64,000 nucleotides of DNA from Streptomyces rugosispiralis. GTDB taxonomy: Bacteria > Actinomycetota > Actinomycetes > Streptomycetales > Streptomycetaceae. Numbering within the stretch: position 1 is the stretch's first letter; every line of letters starts with the position of its first letter. This document shows positions 25,495 through 34,573 of the stretch, in pieces. The stretch covers positions 62,001-126,000 of the forward strand of contig NZ_JANIAA010000004.1 in NCBI RefSeq assembly GCF_024505145.1, written 5' to 3'. The position numbers and the translations under genes were made by a program. Below the pieces are notes generated by a model. The model was given only the letters and a program-made list of their open reading frames with translations, made no database searches and was not told the origin of the DNA.

Positions 25495-25935
25495 GTGACC
25501 GTAGCACGGCAGCAGCAGAGCCAGTATCTGGACCGGGCGAGTTCCAGCGCCCTGGTCGACGTCGTCGACCTCATCCTGGACAAGGGCCTGGTCATCGATG
25601 TGTATGTGCGGGTGTCCCTGGTGGGCATCGAGATCCTGACCATCGACGCCCGTATCGTCGTCGCCAGCGTGGACACGTATCTGCGGTTCGCGGAGGCGAC
25701 CAACCGACTCGACCTCGCCCGCAGCGGCACCGAAACCCATGGTCTGCCCGGCCTCATGGACGAGATCCAGGAGAGCGGCGGCAAGAAGAAGACCAAGGGC
25801 GCCCTGGAGGGCGTCAAGGAATCGGTCTCGGATCTGCTGCGGGACGACGACGAGGACCGGGAACCCGAGGCCGGGGAGCGGGAGCGGCCCCGGCGCACCA
25901 GGGGTTCCCCCAGCCACAGGGAGCGCGAACGGTGA
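25495..25935 (+). CDS. gvpA: gas vesicle structural protein GvpA
   Basis: Major-shell-protein family, 146 aa. The conserved core is at ~15-70: [40 protein letters not shown] and [16 protein letters not shown]. The C-terminal extension of ~75 residues is Lys/Glu/Arg-rich, longer than the ~70-aa cyanobacterial GvpA, as in other Streptomyces homologues. GTG 25495 was preferred over GTG 25486 because homologues begin MTV. The stop overlaps the gvpF start by one base. GvpA monomers would form the ribbed gas-permeable wall. Confidence 0.9.
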   Translation: MTVARQQQSQYLDRASSSALVDVVDLILDKGLVIDVYVRVSLVGIEILTIDARIVVASVDTYLRFAEATNRLDLARSGTETHGLPGLMDEIQESGGKKKTKGALEGVKESVSDLLRDDDEDREPEAGERERPRRTRGSPSHRERER

Positions 25936-26738
25936 TGGCCGAGGACGGACGTGCCTGCTATGTCTACGGGGTCGTCACGGACGACCGGCCCGATGAGTCG
26001 GTCAAGGACCTGCCCGCCGTCGGGGACCCGGAGGCCCCGGTGACCCTGGTCCGCCAGGGCGGCCAGGCCGCGGTGGTCAGCGAGGTGCCCGTGGACAAGC
26101 CGCTGGGCACCCCCGAGGATCTGCGCACCCACGCCAGGGTGCTCGACCACCTGGCCGCGCAGGGGCCACCGGTGCTGCCGTTCCGCTTCGGCACCGTGCT
26201 GCGCGACACCGCGGCGGTGACGGACGAGCTGCTGGCCGAGGGGCACGACGACTTCGCCCGCGGCCTCGACCGGCTCCGCGGCCGTACGCAGCTCACCGTG
26301 CGGGCCCGCTATGACCAGGACGCGGTGCTGCGCGAGGTGGTGACCGAACAGCCGGAGGCCAGACGGCTCCGCGACGAGCTGCGGGGGCTGCCCGAGGACG
26401 CGGGCTACGAGCAGCGGATCGAGCTCGGCCAGCTCGTCATGGACAGCATCGCCGCGAAGCGGAGCGTGGACGCGCTGGAGCTCGACCGGCGGCTGGCGCC
26501 GTACGCGCTGGGCTCGGTGTCGGAGGAGCCGGCGTCCTCCGACGGGCTGGTCAACGCCTCGTTCCTGGTGGACGACGCGAAACGGCAGGCGTTCGAGGAG
26601 GCGGCCGAGGAGCTCGCCGCGCACTGGCACGGCCGGGTCCGGATGCGGCTGCTCGGCCCGCTGGCGCCGTACGACTTCGTGGCCGAAGCGACGCTCGAAG
26701 GGGACCCGACGCTCGAAGGGAAGGAAGGCGACGAGTAG
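25935..26738 (+). CDS. gvpF: gas vesicle protein GvpF
   Basis: GvpF/GvpL-family protein, 267 aa, a minor shell-associated or nucleation factor in gas-vesicle assembly. Family blocks are CYVYGVVTDD at the start, GPPVLPFRFGTVLRD (~80), ELGQLVMDSIAAKR (~170) and NASFLVDDAKRQAFEEA (~210), ending LLGPLAPYDFV. The ATG overlaps the gvpA stop (TGATG), indicating translational coupling. gvpG starts 2 bp after its stop. The window has a second GvpF/L protein at 27852. Confidence 0.93.
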   Translation: MAEDGRACYVYGVVTDDRPDESVKDLPAVGDPEAPVTLVRQGGQAAVVSEVPVDKPLGTPEDLRTHARVLDHLAAQGPPVLPFRFGTVLRDTAAVTDELLAEGHDDFARGLDRLRGRTQLTVRARYDQDAVLREVVTEQPEARRLRDELRGLPEDAGYEQRIELGQLVMDSIAAKRSVDALELDRRLAPYALGSVSEEPASSDGLVNASFLVDDAKRQAFEEAAEELAAHWHGRVRMRLLGPLAPYDFVAEATLEGDPTLEGKEGDE

Positions 26739-26740
26739 CC

Positions 26741-26992
26741 ATGGGACTGTTCACCGGCCTGGCCACACTGCCGCTGGCCCCGGTGCGGGGCGTCGTCTGG
26801 ATCGCCGAGCGGATCCATGACGAGGCCCATCGGCAGCTGTACGACCCCGAGGTGATCAAGCAGCGGCTGGAGGAGGTCGCGGAGGCCCGGGAGAGCGGGG
26901 AGCTCACCGAGGAGGAGGCGGCCCGGGAGGAGGACGAACTGGTCCGCAGGCTGATGTCCCAGGGGCCGCCCGACGGGGGCCTGGAGGTATGA
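26741..26992 (+). CDS. gvpG: gas vesicle protein GvpG
   Basis: Small 83-aa GvpG-family protein: hydrophobic N-terminus GLFTGLATLPLAPVRGVVWI, then a charged helix EVIKQRLEEVAEARESGELT with an EEEAAREEDELVRRL segment. Essential accessory protein for gas-vesicle formation in organisms where it has been tested; thought to act with GvpF/L in assembly. Tightly packed between gvpF (2-bp gap) and gvpO (3-bp gap). Confidence 0.92.
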   Translation: MGLFTGLATLPLAPVRGVVWIAERIHDEAHRQLYDPEVIKQRLEEVAEARESGELTEEEAAREEDELVRRLMSQGPPDGGLEV

Positions 26993-26995
26993 GCC

Positions 26996-27466
26996 GTGCC
27001 CCGCGAACGGCCCCGCGAGGAACACCACCGCGAGGAGCGGCCACGCGCCGCCCACCCCGGTGAGCAGCGGCCCCGCGAGGAACGGGACCGGCGCGAGCAC
27101 GAGCCGGACCGGCGCACGGACGAGCCGGACCGGCGCGAGCACGAGCCCGACCGGCGCGCGGACGAGCCCGAGCGGGAGCGCCCCCGGCCCCGCCCCCGGC
27201 GTCCCGCCCTCGTGGCCCGCGACGCCGCGCGCAGCGCGGCCCGCCAGGTGCGGGGGCTGACCGGGCGGACCCCGGAGGGCGTCACCTCGCTGGAGCGCAC
27301 CGAGGACGGCTGGACCATCGGCATCGAGGTGGTCGAGACCCACCGGATCCCGGACTCCACCGACATCCTCGCCGAGTACCGGGTCGAACTGGACGACCGC
27401 GGCGAGCTCGTCTCCTACCACCGCACCGAGCGCTACTACCGGGGCAGGGCGGAGAACCGGACATGA
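26996..27466 (+). CDS. gvpO: gas vesicle protein GvpO with charged repeat N-terminus
   Basis: A 156-aa protein. The C-terminal ~90 residues are the GvpO domain (SAARQVRGLTGRTPEGVTSL, then DGWTIGIEVVETHRIPDSTD, ending RVELDDRGELVSYHRTERYY). The N-terminal ~65 residues are Arg/Glu/Pro-rich with a seven-residue repeat, (D/H)EPDRR(T/E/A), encoded by 21-bp tandem units at about 27101-27177. GTG 26996 is used. Its stop overlaps the gvpJ start (ATGA). In S. coelicolor gvpO is first in the cluster, whereas here it is internal, so gene order differs. Confidence 0.88.
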   Translation: MPRERPREEHHREERPRAAHPGEQRPREERDRREHEPDRRTDEPDRREHEPDRRADEPERERPRPRPRRPALVARDAARSAARQVRGLTGRTPEGVTSLERTEDGWTIGIEVVETHRIPDSTDILAEYRVELDDRGELVSYHRTERYYRGRAENRT

Positions 27467-27855
27467 ACCAGAACTCCGACTGGAACCCGCCGGTCCGGCG
27501 CACCGGCGCCACCCGCGAACCCGCCCGCCGGGGTGCCGAGCCGTCCAGCCTGGCCGACATCCTGGAGCGGGTGCTCGACAAGGGCATCGTCATCGCGGGC
27601 GACATCCAGATCAACCTGCTGGACATCGAACTGCTGACGATCAAGATCCGGCTGCTGGTCGCCTCCGTGGACCGGGCCAAGGAGATGGGCATCGACTGGT
27701 GGGAGCACGACCCCTCGCTCTCCTCCGGCGCCCGGGACGTCCTGGAGGAGAACGAGCGGCTGCGGCGGCGCGTCGGCGAGCTGGAGGACGGCCGCGGCGC
27801 CCGCCGGGGGGACGACCCCGGGACCCAAGGCGCGGAGCGGGAGGACGAACGGTGA
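27463..27855 (+). CDS. gvpJ: gas vesicle protein GvpJ
   Basis: GvpA-family minor protein, 130 aa. The core at ~25-75 reads SSLADILERVLDKGIVIAGD, IQINLLDIELLTIKIRLLVA and SVDRAKEMGIDWW. The ID(W)WE ending after the core and the C-terminal coiled segment ENERLRRRVGELE distinguish J from A. Both ends overlap neighbours by four bases (gvpO, gvpL), showing coupled translation. GvpJ is thought to shape or cap the vesicle tips. Confidence 0.9.
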   Translation: MNQNSDWNPPVRRTGATREPARRGAEPSSLADILERVLDKGIVIAGDIQINLLDIELLTIKIRLLVASVDRAKEMGIDWWEHDPSLSSGARDVLEENERLRRRVGELEDGRGARRGDDPGTQGAEREDER

Positions 27856-28661
27856 ACGGTTCCCTCGCCACCTGGCTGTACGCGGTGACGGCCGCCCCGG
27901 AGGACGGTGCCCCGCCACGGGGGCTCACCGGTGTGGCCGACGAACCGGTGCGCCTGGTGGAGAGCGCGGGGCTGGCCGCCGTCGTGGGCTCCGTACCGCT
28001 GGCGGACTTCGGTGAGGACGCGCTGCGCGACCACCTGGAGGACCTGGAGTGGCTGGAGCGCACTGCCCGCGCCCACCACCGGGTGATCAACGGCGCGGCC
28101 GGCCACGGCCAGGTCATCCCGCTGCGCTTCGCCACGCTCTACCACGACGACGACCGGGTCCGCGCGATGCTCGAGGAGCGCCGGGACGACTTCACGGCCA
28201 CGCTGCGGCGAGTGGCGGGCCGCACCGAATGGGGCGTCAAGGCGTATGTGGACCCCAGGTCCTTCCTGCCCGACCCGGACGAGCCCGCCGGCGGCGAGGA
28301 GAGCCCCGGAACCGCCTATCTGATGCGGCGGCGGGCCCAGCGGCAGGACCAGGAGACCGCGCATCTGCGCGCGACCGAGCGGGCGGAGGAGATCCACGCC
28401 GCGCTCGCCGCGCTGGCGGTGGCCACGGCCGCCCATCCACCGCAGGACACCGCGCTGGCCGCGTACGAGGGGTGGATGGTGCTGAACAACTCCTATCTGG
28501 TGCCCGACGCCCTGGGTGCGGAGTTCACCGCCCTGGTGACCGACCTGGGGGAGCGCTACCCCGCCATCACCCTGGAGGTCAGCGGCCCCTGGCCGCCGTA
28601 CTCCTTCACCGCCCCGCCGAAGCGGGCGGGGGACGCCCAGCCGGAGGAGACACCGTCGTGA
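27852..28661 (+). CDS. gvpL: gas vesicle protein GvpL
   Basis: Second GvpF/L-family protein, 269 aa. It begins NGSLATWLYAVTAAPEDGAP, contains HHRVINGAAGHGQVIPLRFA (~75) and VKAYVDP, and ends VSGPWPPYSFT, the usual GvpL C-terminus. GTG 27852 overlaps the gvpJ stop (GTGA) and its own stop overlaps gvpS. Accessory assembly factor that in haloarchaea interacts with several minor Gvp proteins. F and L are related, so the letter follows Streptomyces gene order. Confidence 0.92.
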   Translation: MNGSLATWLYAVTAAPEDGAPPRGLTGVADEPVRLVESAGLAAVVGSVPLADFGEDALRDHLEDLEWLERTARAHHRVINGAAGHGQVIPLRFATLYHDDDRVRAMLEERRDDFTATLRRVAGRTEWGVKAYVDPRSFLPDPDEPAGGEESPGTAYLMRRRAQRQDQETAHLRATERAEEIHAALAALAVATAAHPPQDTALAAYEGWMVLNNSYLVPDALGAEFTALVTDLGERYPAITLEVSGPWPPYSFTAPPKRAGDAQPEETPS

Positions 28662-28876
28662 CCCGGGCGATCGAGCGGCGCGAGGTGGCCCTGGTCGACC
28701 TGCTCGACCGGGTGCTCGCCGGCGGCGTGGTGATCGCGGGGGAGATCACCCTGAGCATCGCCGACATCGACCTGGTGCGGATCTCGCTGCGTGCCCTGAT
28801 CGCCTCCGTACGGGTGGAGAACGAGGAGGCAGGGGAGGGAGATCTCCATGATCGCCGTGAAGGGGGGCCGCCATGA
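28658..28876 (+). CDS. gvpS: gas vesicle protein GvpS (short GvpA-family)
   Basis: A 72-aa GvpA-family protein: REVALVDLLDRVLAGGVVIA, GEITLSIADIDLVRISLRAL and IASVR, with an acidic tail. GTG 28658 (overlapping the gvpL stop) is preceded by GGAGGAGA. Third GvpA-like paralogue in the operon besides A and J. Its place between L and K matches gvpS of S. coelicolor. Confidence 0.88.
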   Translation: MTRAIERREVALVDLLDRVLAGGVVIAGEITLSIADIDLVRISLRALIASVRVENEEAGEGDLHDRREGGPP

Positions 28877-29178
28877 CGGATGACCGCGCCCCCCGGCGGC
28901 CGGGACGGCGGATCGAGGTGGACGAGGAGTCGGTCCGCAGGAGCCTGGCCGGTCTGGTGCTCACCATCGTCGAGCTGCTGCGGCAGCTCATGGAGCGGCA
29001 GGCGCTGCGCCGCGTCGAGCAGGGCGGTGTCAGCGATGAGCAGATCGAGGAACTCGGGCTGACGCTGATGGCCCTGGAGCGGAACATGGCCGAGCTGCGG
29101 GAGCACTTCGGGCTGACCGAGGACGACCTCAACCTGGACCTGGGCCCGCTGGGCCCCCTGCTGCCCCGCGACCGCTGA
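28873..29178 (+). CDS. gvpK: gas vesicle protein GvpK
   Basis: A 101-aa GvpK-family protein: RRIEVDEESVRRSLAGLVLT, IVELLRQLMERQALRRVEQG, then EQIEELGLTLMALERNMAEL. ATG overlaps the gvpS stop. Last gene of the ten-gene operon. Minor protein required for vesicle assembly where tested. No clear terminator follows in the 120 bp before the next gene. Confidence 0.92.
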   Translation: MTDDRAPRRPGRRIEVDEESVRRSLAGLVLTIVELLRQLMERQALRRVEQGGVSDEQIEELGLTLMALERNMAELREHFGLTEDDLNLDLGPLGPLLPRDR

Positions 29179-29298
29179 CCGGCTCCCAGCCCCGGCCACT
29201 CCGCGACGTAGCCCCTGACCTGCCCCTGACCAGGCAGTCCGGCGCCGATTGGCGAGACACCCGGGCCGGGTGCGGCGCCCGCCGAGTAATGTGCGGGT

Positions 29299-30390
29299 GT
29301 GGGGATCACGCTCAACCTCCAGCGCGCCCAGCCGGCCGACGTGCACGTCGGCCGGTCACCGCTGGCCGAGCTCATGTCGGCGCTGCACATCATGGCCGAG
29401 CCCGACCACCACCCCGAGGCCCAGCGCTGGACGCGGCGGCTGGGGACGGTGCTCGCCCCCTCCCTCACCCATGAGATGAGTGCCCTGTCCCCGCTGTGGG
29501 CCCGGCTCCGCTGCCGGCTGCTGTTCCCGCTGGAGCTCCCGCTGGACCAGCCCTTCGAGGACGAGCTGCGCCATCTGGAGAGGCTGCCGCTCGAGGAGTT
29601 CGTGGGTCTGTGCTCCCAGGGGGTGCTCGGCTTCCGTGAGGCCGTGCCCCCGGCCGGCAGCCTGCTCACCGACCCCGAGGCCGCCGAGCGCTATGTGGCC
29701 CAGTGCGAGCGGCGGTCCTTCCGGCGCGGCGAGCTGGCCCATGATCTGGTGGCCTCGCCCGAGGGGCTGCGCGACCGGCTCCTGTGCTTCCTGGACTCCT
29801 GCGCCGAGGCGTTCTTCGCCTCCGAGTGGCGCACGGTCCGCGACCGGCTGGAGTCGGCCGCCGCCCGGGTCCGTGCCGACATCCGGCGGCGCGGTCTGGC
29901 CGAGGTGCTGGCCGGGCTCAGCCCCACCGCGGTGGTCTCCCGGGGCGGCTCGCGGGTGCGCTACGACAAGCTGGCCGTCGCCGAGATCGAGATCGGCCCG
30001 CGCCCGCTCTTCCTGCTCCCCTCCGTCCATGTCTGGCCGCATCTGACCGTCAAGGACGAGGAGTGCCACCCCGTGGTGCTCCAGTTCGCCGCCCAGGAGG
30101 GCGGCACGGCCGATCAGCTGACCCAGGCCGAGCTGCGGGCCCGGATGTCCGCGCTGGCGTCCCTGGGCCGGATGGAGCTGTGCCGCCATCTGCTGGGCGA
30201 GCCCATCACCACCACCGAGCTGGCCCAGCGGCTCGGGCTCGCCGATACCCAGGTCTCCCGCACCCTGCGCCAGCTCAGGGACGCCGGGCTCATCGAGTCC
30301 GAGCGCGAGGGCAAGTACGTCTATCACCGGCTGGCCACCAGCACCCTGCTCCGGCTGGGGCAGGACGTGTTGGCGACCATCATGCGGTGA
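29299..30390 (+). CDS. ArsR-like winged-helix regulator with DUF5937-type N-terminal domain
   Basis: A 363-aa protein. The C-terminal ~70 residues form a winged helix: GEPITTTELAQRLGLADTQV, SRTLRQLRDAGLIESERE and GKYVYHRLA. The long N-terminal region begins GITLNLQRAQPADVHVGRSP and resembles the domain often fused to ArsR-type HTHs in actinobacteria; its ligand is unknown. GTG 29299 is used, with no strong ribosome site. It follows gvpK by 120 bp in the same direction, so it could be the local gas-vesicle regulator, but there is no direct evidence. It converges on the hydrolase gene with only 21 bp between. Confidence 0.8.
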   Translation: MGITLNLQRAQPADVHVGRSPLAELMSALHIMAEPDHHPEAQRWTRRLGTVLAPSLTHEMSALSPLWARLRCRLLFPLELPLDQPFEDELRHLERLPLEEFVGLCSQGVLGFREAVPPAGSLLTDPEAAERYVAQCERRSFRRGELAHDLVASPEGLRDRLLCFLDSCAEAFFASEWRTVRDRLESAAARVRADIRRRGLAEVLAGLSPTAVVSRGGSRVRYDKLAVAEIEIGPRPLFLLPSVHVWPHLTVKDEECHPVVLQFAAQEGGTADQLTQAELRARMSALASLGRMELCRHLLGEPITTTELAQRLGLADTQVSRTLRQLRDAGLIESEREGKYVYHRLATSTLLRLGQDVLATIMR

Positions 30391-30411
30391 CGGCCGTGCG
30401 CCGACCGCCGG

Positions 30412-32313
30412 TCAGCCCGGCTGGGTCCACAGCAGCACCGCCGAGGGGTGGTCCGCGTCCATGTGGACACGGTTGGTCGCCACCACCTTGCGGCGGCTCA
30501 CCGCCTCCGGCACCCCCGTGTTGGAGTTGACGTCGAACCGGGGGAAGTCGCTCGAGGAGATGTCCACCCGCAGCCGGTGCCCGGCCTCGAAGCGGTTGGC
30601 CGTGTCCGGTGCCGGGATCTCGATCTCGTAGATCTCGCCCGGCTCCAGCGGCTCCGGGCGCTCGAAGGACTCGTGGAAGCGGCAGCGGAAGATGCCCTCG
30701 GTGAGGTTCATCGCGAAGCCGTGCGGATAGTCCTCGTTCGGCGGATGCACATCGACCAGCTTCACCGTGAAGTCGGTGTCCGGCGCGGACGAGGAGATGA
30801 ACAGCCGCGCGGTGACCGGCCCGGCCACCACCAGCGGCTCCGCCAGCGGCGGGGTGGCCAGTGAGATCACATCGGGCCGGGAGTTCAGCGGCAGATACGG
30901 CGGTTGGGCGCCGTAGAACCGCTCGTCCGGCACCTGGTCGAAGGCACCGCCGACCATCACCGGCTCGCCCGAGGTGACCTGGCCGCCGAGCGTGGGCACC
31001 GGGTCGTTCGGGTCGAAGTCGTACTCCACCCAGGCCCGTGTCGCCGTCGGCCGCTCCCCGCTCAGCTCGCCCGAGGTGTGGCAGTAGAACGGGGTCTCCC
31101 GGGTCCCGGCCGGGGGCCACTGGGTGTCGGTGTGCCACCGGCCGCCGTGCCGCATCCGCCCGGCCTCGTCCCGCCGGCCGTCGCCGCCGCCCATCAGGAA
31201 GTACCGCACCCGCGGGATCGACTCCGGGTCGCCGCCCCCCAGCACCGCGTCGAACCACCGCTGCCGGAAGGACAGATACGAGGTGTCCACATTGCCGCTG
31301 AGGGTCGCGGCGGGCCCGAAGTCCACATCGCCGGAGAAGGTGACACAGCGCAGCCCGTGTTTCCACGGCCCCATCACCAGATACGCCGGGGACCGCTTGA
31401 GCCGGCCCATGGCGGTGAAGTTCTCGATGGTGGAGCGGACATACGGGTCGTACCAGCTCGACATGTGCAGGGTCGGCACATCCGGGAAGCGGTCGTAGTG
31501 GCCGCGCCCGTAGATGGCCGGCTGGCGCCAGTACGCCCCGAAGGCGTCATGCCGCCACTGGTCGAGCAGATAGCGCTCGTAGCTGTCCACCTGGCGCAGC
31601 GGTGAGACACCGGTACGCCACGGCAGCACGGTGAACCAGTCGCGCAGATCCGTCCCCGCGAACGCCTTGCGCACCAGCGGGTCCCGCTCCGCCTCCGGGC
31701 TCTCCTCACCGTGCCGGAAGGCCCAGGTGATCTGCTTGAGCTCGAAGGCGCCGCCCATCCGCATCCCGGCCTCGTAGGCGCTGGCGAAGCCGCCGGAGTC
31801 CATGAACATCGCGGACAGCCCGGTGGGGGACTCGGCCGCGGCGGCCGTCTGGGCGTGGGCCGAGTAGGACACGCCCATCATGGCCACCCGGCCGTCGCAC
31901 CAGGGCTGGGCGGCGATCCACTCGATGGTGTCCGCGCCGTCCGGGCCCTCGCCGAGGTACTTCACGAAGGTGCCCTCGGAGTCCCCGCGGCCCCGGCAGT
32001 CCTGCCGCACCACGTGGTACCCGGCACGGACGAAGAACGCCGAGGTCTCCTCGGGCGTGGGCACCGGCTCGTCGTGGTGGCTGCGGTCGGAGTCGCGCAT
32101 CTCCCGGCGGCCGTACGGGGTCCGCTCCAGGATGACCGGGCGGGGCCCCGGCCGTTCCTGGTCGGTGAAGAGATCGGCGGCCAGGACGATCCCGTCCCGC
32201 ATCGGAACGCGCAGGGTGCGTCGCCACACCCGCTCGTCCAGCAGGCGGGCGGGCTCCTCGCGGGCCGCCCGCCCTCTGCCGCCGGTCGTTTCGGTCTGAC
32301 TGGTTCGTGCCAT
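30412..32313 (-). CDS. CocE/NonD family hydrolase
   Basis: A 633-aa alpha/beta hydrolase with an X-Pro-dipeptidyl-peptidase-like fold. The N-terminal catalytic domain has VWRRTLRVPMRDGIVLAADL, a nucleophile elbow GVSYSAHAQ (Ser ~168), YDPYVRSTIENF and the His region MGPWKHG. The C-terminal jelly-roll has RLFISSSAPDTDFTVKLVDV and GHRLRVDISSSDFPRF. No signal peptide. It starts 8 bp after the stop of the solute-binding-protein gene and is the last gene of the ABC operon. It could cleave an imported peptide or ester; the family includes cocaine esterase and glutaryl-7-ACA acylases, so the substrate cannot be named. Confidence 0.9.
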   Translation of the reverse strand: MARTSQTETTGGRGRAAREEPARLLDERVWRRTLRVPMRDGIVLAADLFTDQERPGPRPVILERTPYGRREMRDSDRSHHDEPVPTPEETSAFFVRAGYHVVRQDCRGRGDSEGTFVKYLGEGPDGADTIEWIAAQPWCDGRVAMMGVSYSAHAQTAAAAESPTGLSAMFMDSGGFASAYEAGMRMGGAFELKQITWAFRHGEESPEAERDPLVRKAFAGTDLRDWFTVLPWRTGVSPLRQVDSYERYLLDQWRHDAFGAYWRQPAIYGRGHYDRFPDVPTLHMSSWYDPYVRSTIENFTAMGRLKRSPAYLVMGPWKHGLRCVTFSGDVDFGPAATLSGNVDTSYLSFRQRWFDAVLGGGDPESIPRVRYFLMGGGDGRRDEAGRMRHGGRWHTDTQWPPAGTRETPFYCHTSGELSGERPTATRAWVEYDFDPNDPVPTLGGQVTSGEPVMVGGAFDQVPDERFYGAQPPYLPLNSRPDVISLATPPLAEPLVVAGPVTARLFISSSAPDTDFTVKLVDVHPPNEDYPHGFAMNLTEGIFRCRFHESFERPEPLEPGEIYEIEIPAPDTANRFEAGHRLRVDISSSDFPRFDVNSNTGVPEAVSRRKVVATNRVHMDADHPSAVLLWTQPG

Positions 32314-32321
32314 GGAAGATC

Positions 32322-33266
32322 TCACTGGGTCTGGGATTGCTTGGAGCCGTTGAGGGCGATCTGGTCCCGGGTGACGGTGGACAGCGGCAGCCCCCACTGG
32401 CCGAAGAGCTTGGCGTAGGTGCCCGATTCGTACAGCTTCCGCAGCCCCTTGACGATCACGGGCGCGAGCCCGGCGTCCTTCTTGGCCTGGATGCCGTAGA
32501 TGGCCGTCGCGGCGGGCAGGTCCAGCATGTCCTCGAGCTCGAGCGTCTCGAAGCGGTCGTGGGAGTTCTGGCTCACCGAGGTGTTGGAGGCGCTGGGCGC
32601 GGCCACCGCGTCCACGCGCTTGCTCTGCAGCGCCAGCGAGGCGGCGGGCAGATCGGTGTAGAGCTTCGCGTCCACCGACGGCTTGCCCTTCGCGGCACAC
32701 CGCTTGTTCTGCGCCGCGAGCACGTTCTGCGTTCCGGCGCCCTTCTCGACGCCGACCTTGTGGCCGCAGACCTCGAGGCCGTTCTTGGGGCGGAAGGAGC
32801 CGTCCTTGAGCACCATCATCGTCACACTGCTCTGCGCGAAGTCGGCGAAGTCCACCTCCTGCTGGCGCTCGGTGAAGTCACCGGAGGGCGCGCTGAGGTC
32901 GATCCGGCCGGACTTCAGCCCCGGGATGACGGCGTCGAAGTTGGTCCGCTCCACCTTGATCTTGATGTCCAGCAACGAGGAGAGCTGCGCGGCCAGTTCG
33001 GGGACCAGCCCGGTGATCTTCCCGTCGGACTCGAAGGTGACATACGGCGCGTACTCGCTGACGCCCATGATCAGCGTCTTCTTGGTGAAGGCCTGGGGCA
33101 CCTCGGCGGCCAGCGCGCTGTCCTTGGGCTCGGGGGCGAGCGTGACCGCCGGCCGGCTCTTGTTGTCCTTGCCGCCCTCGGGGGTGTCGTCCACCGAACA
33201 GGCCGACAGGCCGAGGGTCAGACAGGCCAGCAGGGCGCATGCGGCGACATGGGGACGGTTGCGCAT
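32322..33266 (-). CDS. ABC transporter substrate-binding lipoprotein, amino-acid type
   Basis: A 314-aa extracellular binding protein. The signal peptide ends in lipobox LGLSAC (Cys23), so it is membrane-anchored. The bacterial extracellular solute-binding family 3 fold follows: [60 protein letters not shown] and a second lobe from [20 protein letters not shown] 33266 has GGAG seven bases upstream. It should deliver a polar amino acid or small peptide derivative to the permease at 35355. An unusual intragenic order, permease-ATPase-dipeptidase-SBP-hydrolase, links it to two hydrolases. Confidence 0.92.
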   Translation of the reverse strand: MRNRPHVAACALLACLTLGLSACSVDDTPEGGKDNKSRPAVTLAPEPKDSALAAEVPQAFTKKTLIMGVSEYAPYVTFESDGKITGLVPELAAQLSSLLDIKIKVERTNFDAVIPGLKSGRIDLSAPSGDFTERQQEVDFADFAQSSVTMMVLKDGSFRPKNGLEVCGHKVGVEKGAGTQNVLAAQNKRCAAKGKPSVDAKLYTDLPAASLALQSKRVDAVAAPSASNTSVSQNSHDRFETLELEDMLDLPAATAIYGIQAKKDAGLAPVIVKGLRKLYESGTYAKLFGQWGLPLSTVTRDQIALNGSKQSQTQ

Positions 33267-33319
33267 GGGTGCTCCATTCCGGGAGGTGGGGGGTGGCGGA
33301 TGAGGAAGTGCGGGGCCGC

Positions 33320-34573
33320 TCAGCGGCCCCAGACGGTCTCGGCGACGCGCCGTACGTTGCCCCCGGCCAGCTTGGCCACGTCCGCTTCGGAGTAGCCGCG
33401 GTCGAACAGCCACCGGATCATGTTGCCGACGGCCTCCGCGGGGTTCTCACAGCCCCGTACGTACTCGACCTCCTCGTGCGGCGGCAGTTCGGGGGCCTTG
33501 CCGTCGTGCGCGTCGTCCTTGCCGAAGAGCGGGGCGAACGTCCGGTGCCAGGCCGTGTGGTCGCCGAAGTTGGTGTCCGGGCCGAAGGCCACGTGGTCGA
33601 TGCCGACCAGATCGATACAGCGCTCGATGTGCTCCATCACCGAGTCCAGATCGTGCCGGGGGTGCCGGGCGGTGATGGTCGTGTGCGGCGCCGCCTCGAC
33701 GCCGATGAACCCGCCCGACCCGGCGCAGGCCCGGATCACGTCGTCGGGCTTCATCCGCGGGGTCGGCCACAGCGCCCGGGACCCGGCATGGGTGATCACC
33801 ACGGGGGCGGTGGAGCGGCGCACCGCGTCCAGGGCCGTCGCGTCCCCGCTGTGCGAGACATCGACGATGATCCCGAGGTCGTTCATCCGGCGCAGCGCCC
33901 GGCGGCCGAGCAGCGTCAGACCGGTGTCCCCGGCGTCGGCGAGCCCCGAACCCAGTTGGTTGCTCTCGCTGTAGACCACGCCGAGCAGCCGTACGCCCAG
34001 GCCGTAGAGCAGATCGAGCCGGTCGATGTCATTGCCGATGGGGGAGGCGGACTCCAGGGTCAGCACCACCCCCACCTGGTGGCCGGCCCGCGCCCGGTCG
34101 GCGTCCTCGAGGGTGCGGACGGGCGCCACCAGCCGCTGATGGGCGAGGTCCGCCTGGCGCATGGCCAGATCGCTGACCGCGTCGTCCCAGTCCCAGGGGG
34201 CATGGGAGCGGATCATGCTGACGGCGGCCGGGCCGCCGTCGAAGAACAGGTCCACCCCCGAGTGGGCGATGCCCTCGTAGGGGATCGACTCCCGGCCCTG
34301 GCGGCGGTACGCGGCGAAGTCGCCGGGGTCCGCGGGGCGCAGCGAGAGGTGGTCATGGGCGGAGATCACCAGATGGCGCTCCTCGAAGTCCCGCGCGCGG
34401 GACTCGACGTCCTCGCTCCAGGTCAGCGCGGCCGCGGGGAGCCGTCCGAGCGCGGGCGCCAGCTCGAAGGCGCGGTAGTCCTCCCCAGCCTCCAGGTACT
34501 GGTACGAGCGGTAGGAGTCCCACAGCTCCAGGCGCCGGGCGGTCTTGGCGGGCAGGGGGAGTTCGGTGCTCAT
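33320..34573 (-). CDS. M19 membrane-dipeptidase family protein
   Basis: A 417-aa renal-dipeptidase-like zinc peptidase. Metal-site motifs are ISAHDHLSL (~70), the bridging Glu in [10 protein letters not shown] (~172), [11 protein letters not shown] (~235), [10 protein letters not shown] (~255) and [12 protein letters not shown] (~325). No signal peptide, so cytoplasmic, unlike the mammalian enzyme. ATG 34573 overlaps the ATPase stop (ATGA). The family cleaves dipeptides with L- or D-residues and some act on N-acyl-D-amino acids or beta-lactams. Within an importer operon it probably processes the imported substrate. Confidence 0.9.
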   Translation of the reverse strand: MSTELPLPAKTARRLELWDSYRSYQYLEAGEDYRAFELAPALGRLPAAALTWSEDVESRARDFEERHLVISAHDHLSLRPADPGDFAAYRRQGRESIPYEGIAHSGVDLFFDGGPAAVSMIRSHAPWDWDDAVSDLAMRQADLAHQRLVAPVRTLEDADRARAGHQVGVVLTLESASPIGNDIDRLDLLYGLGVRLLGVVYSESNQLGSGLADAGDTGLTLLGRRALRRMNDLGIIVDVSHSGDATALDAVRRSTAPVVITHAGSRALWPTPRMKPDDVIRACAGSGGFIGVEAAPHTTITARHPRHDLDSVMEHIERCIDLVGIDHVAFGPDTNFGDHTAWHRTFAPLFGKDDAHDGKAPELPPHEEVEYVRGCENPAEAVGNMIRWLFDRGYSEADVAKLAGGNVRRVAETVWGR

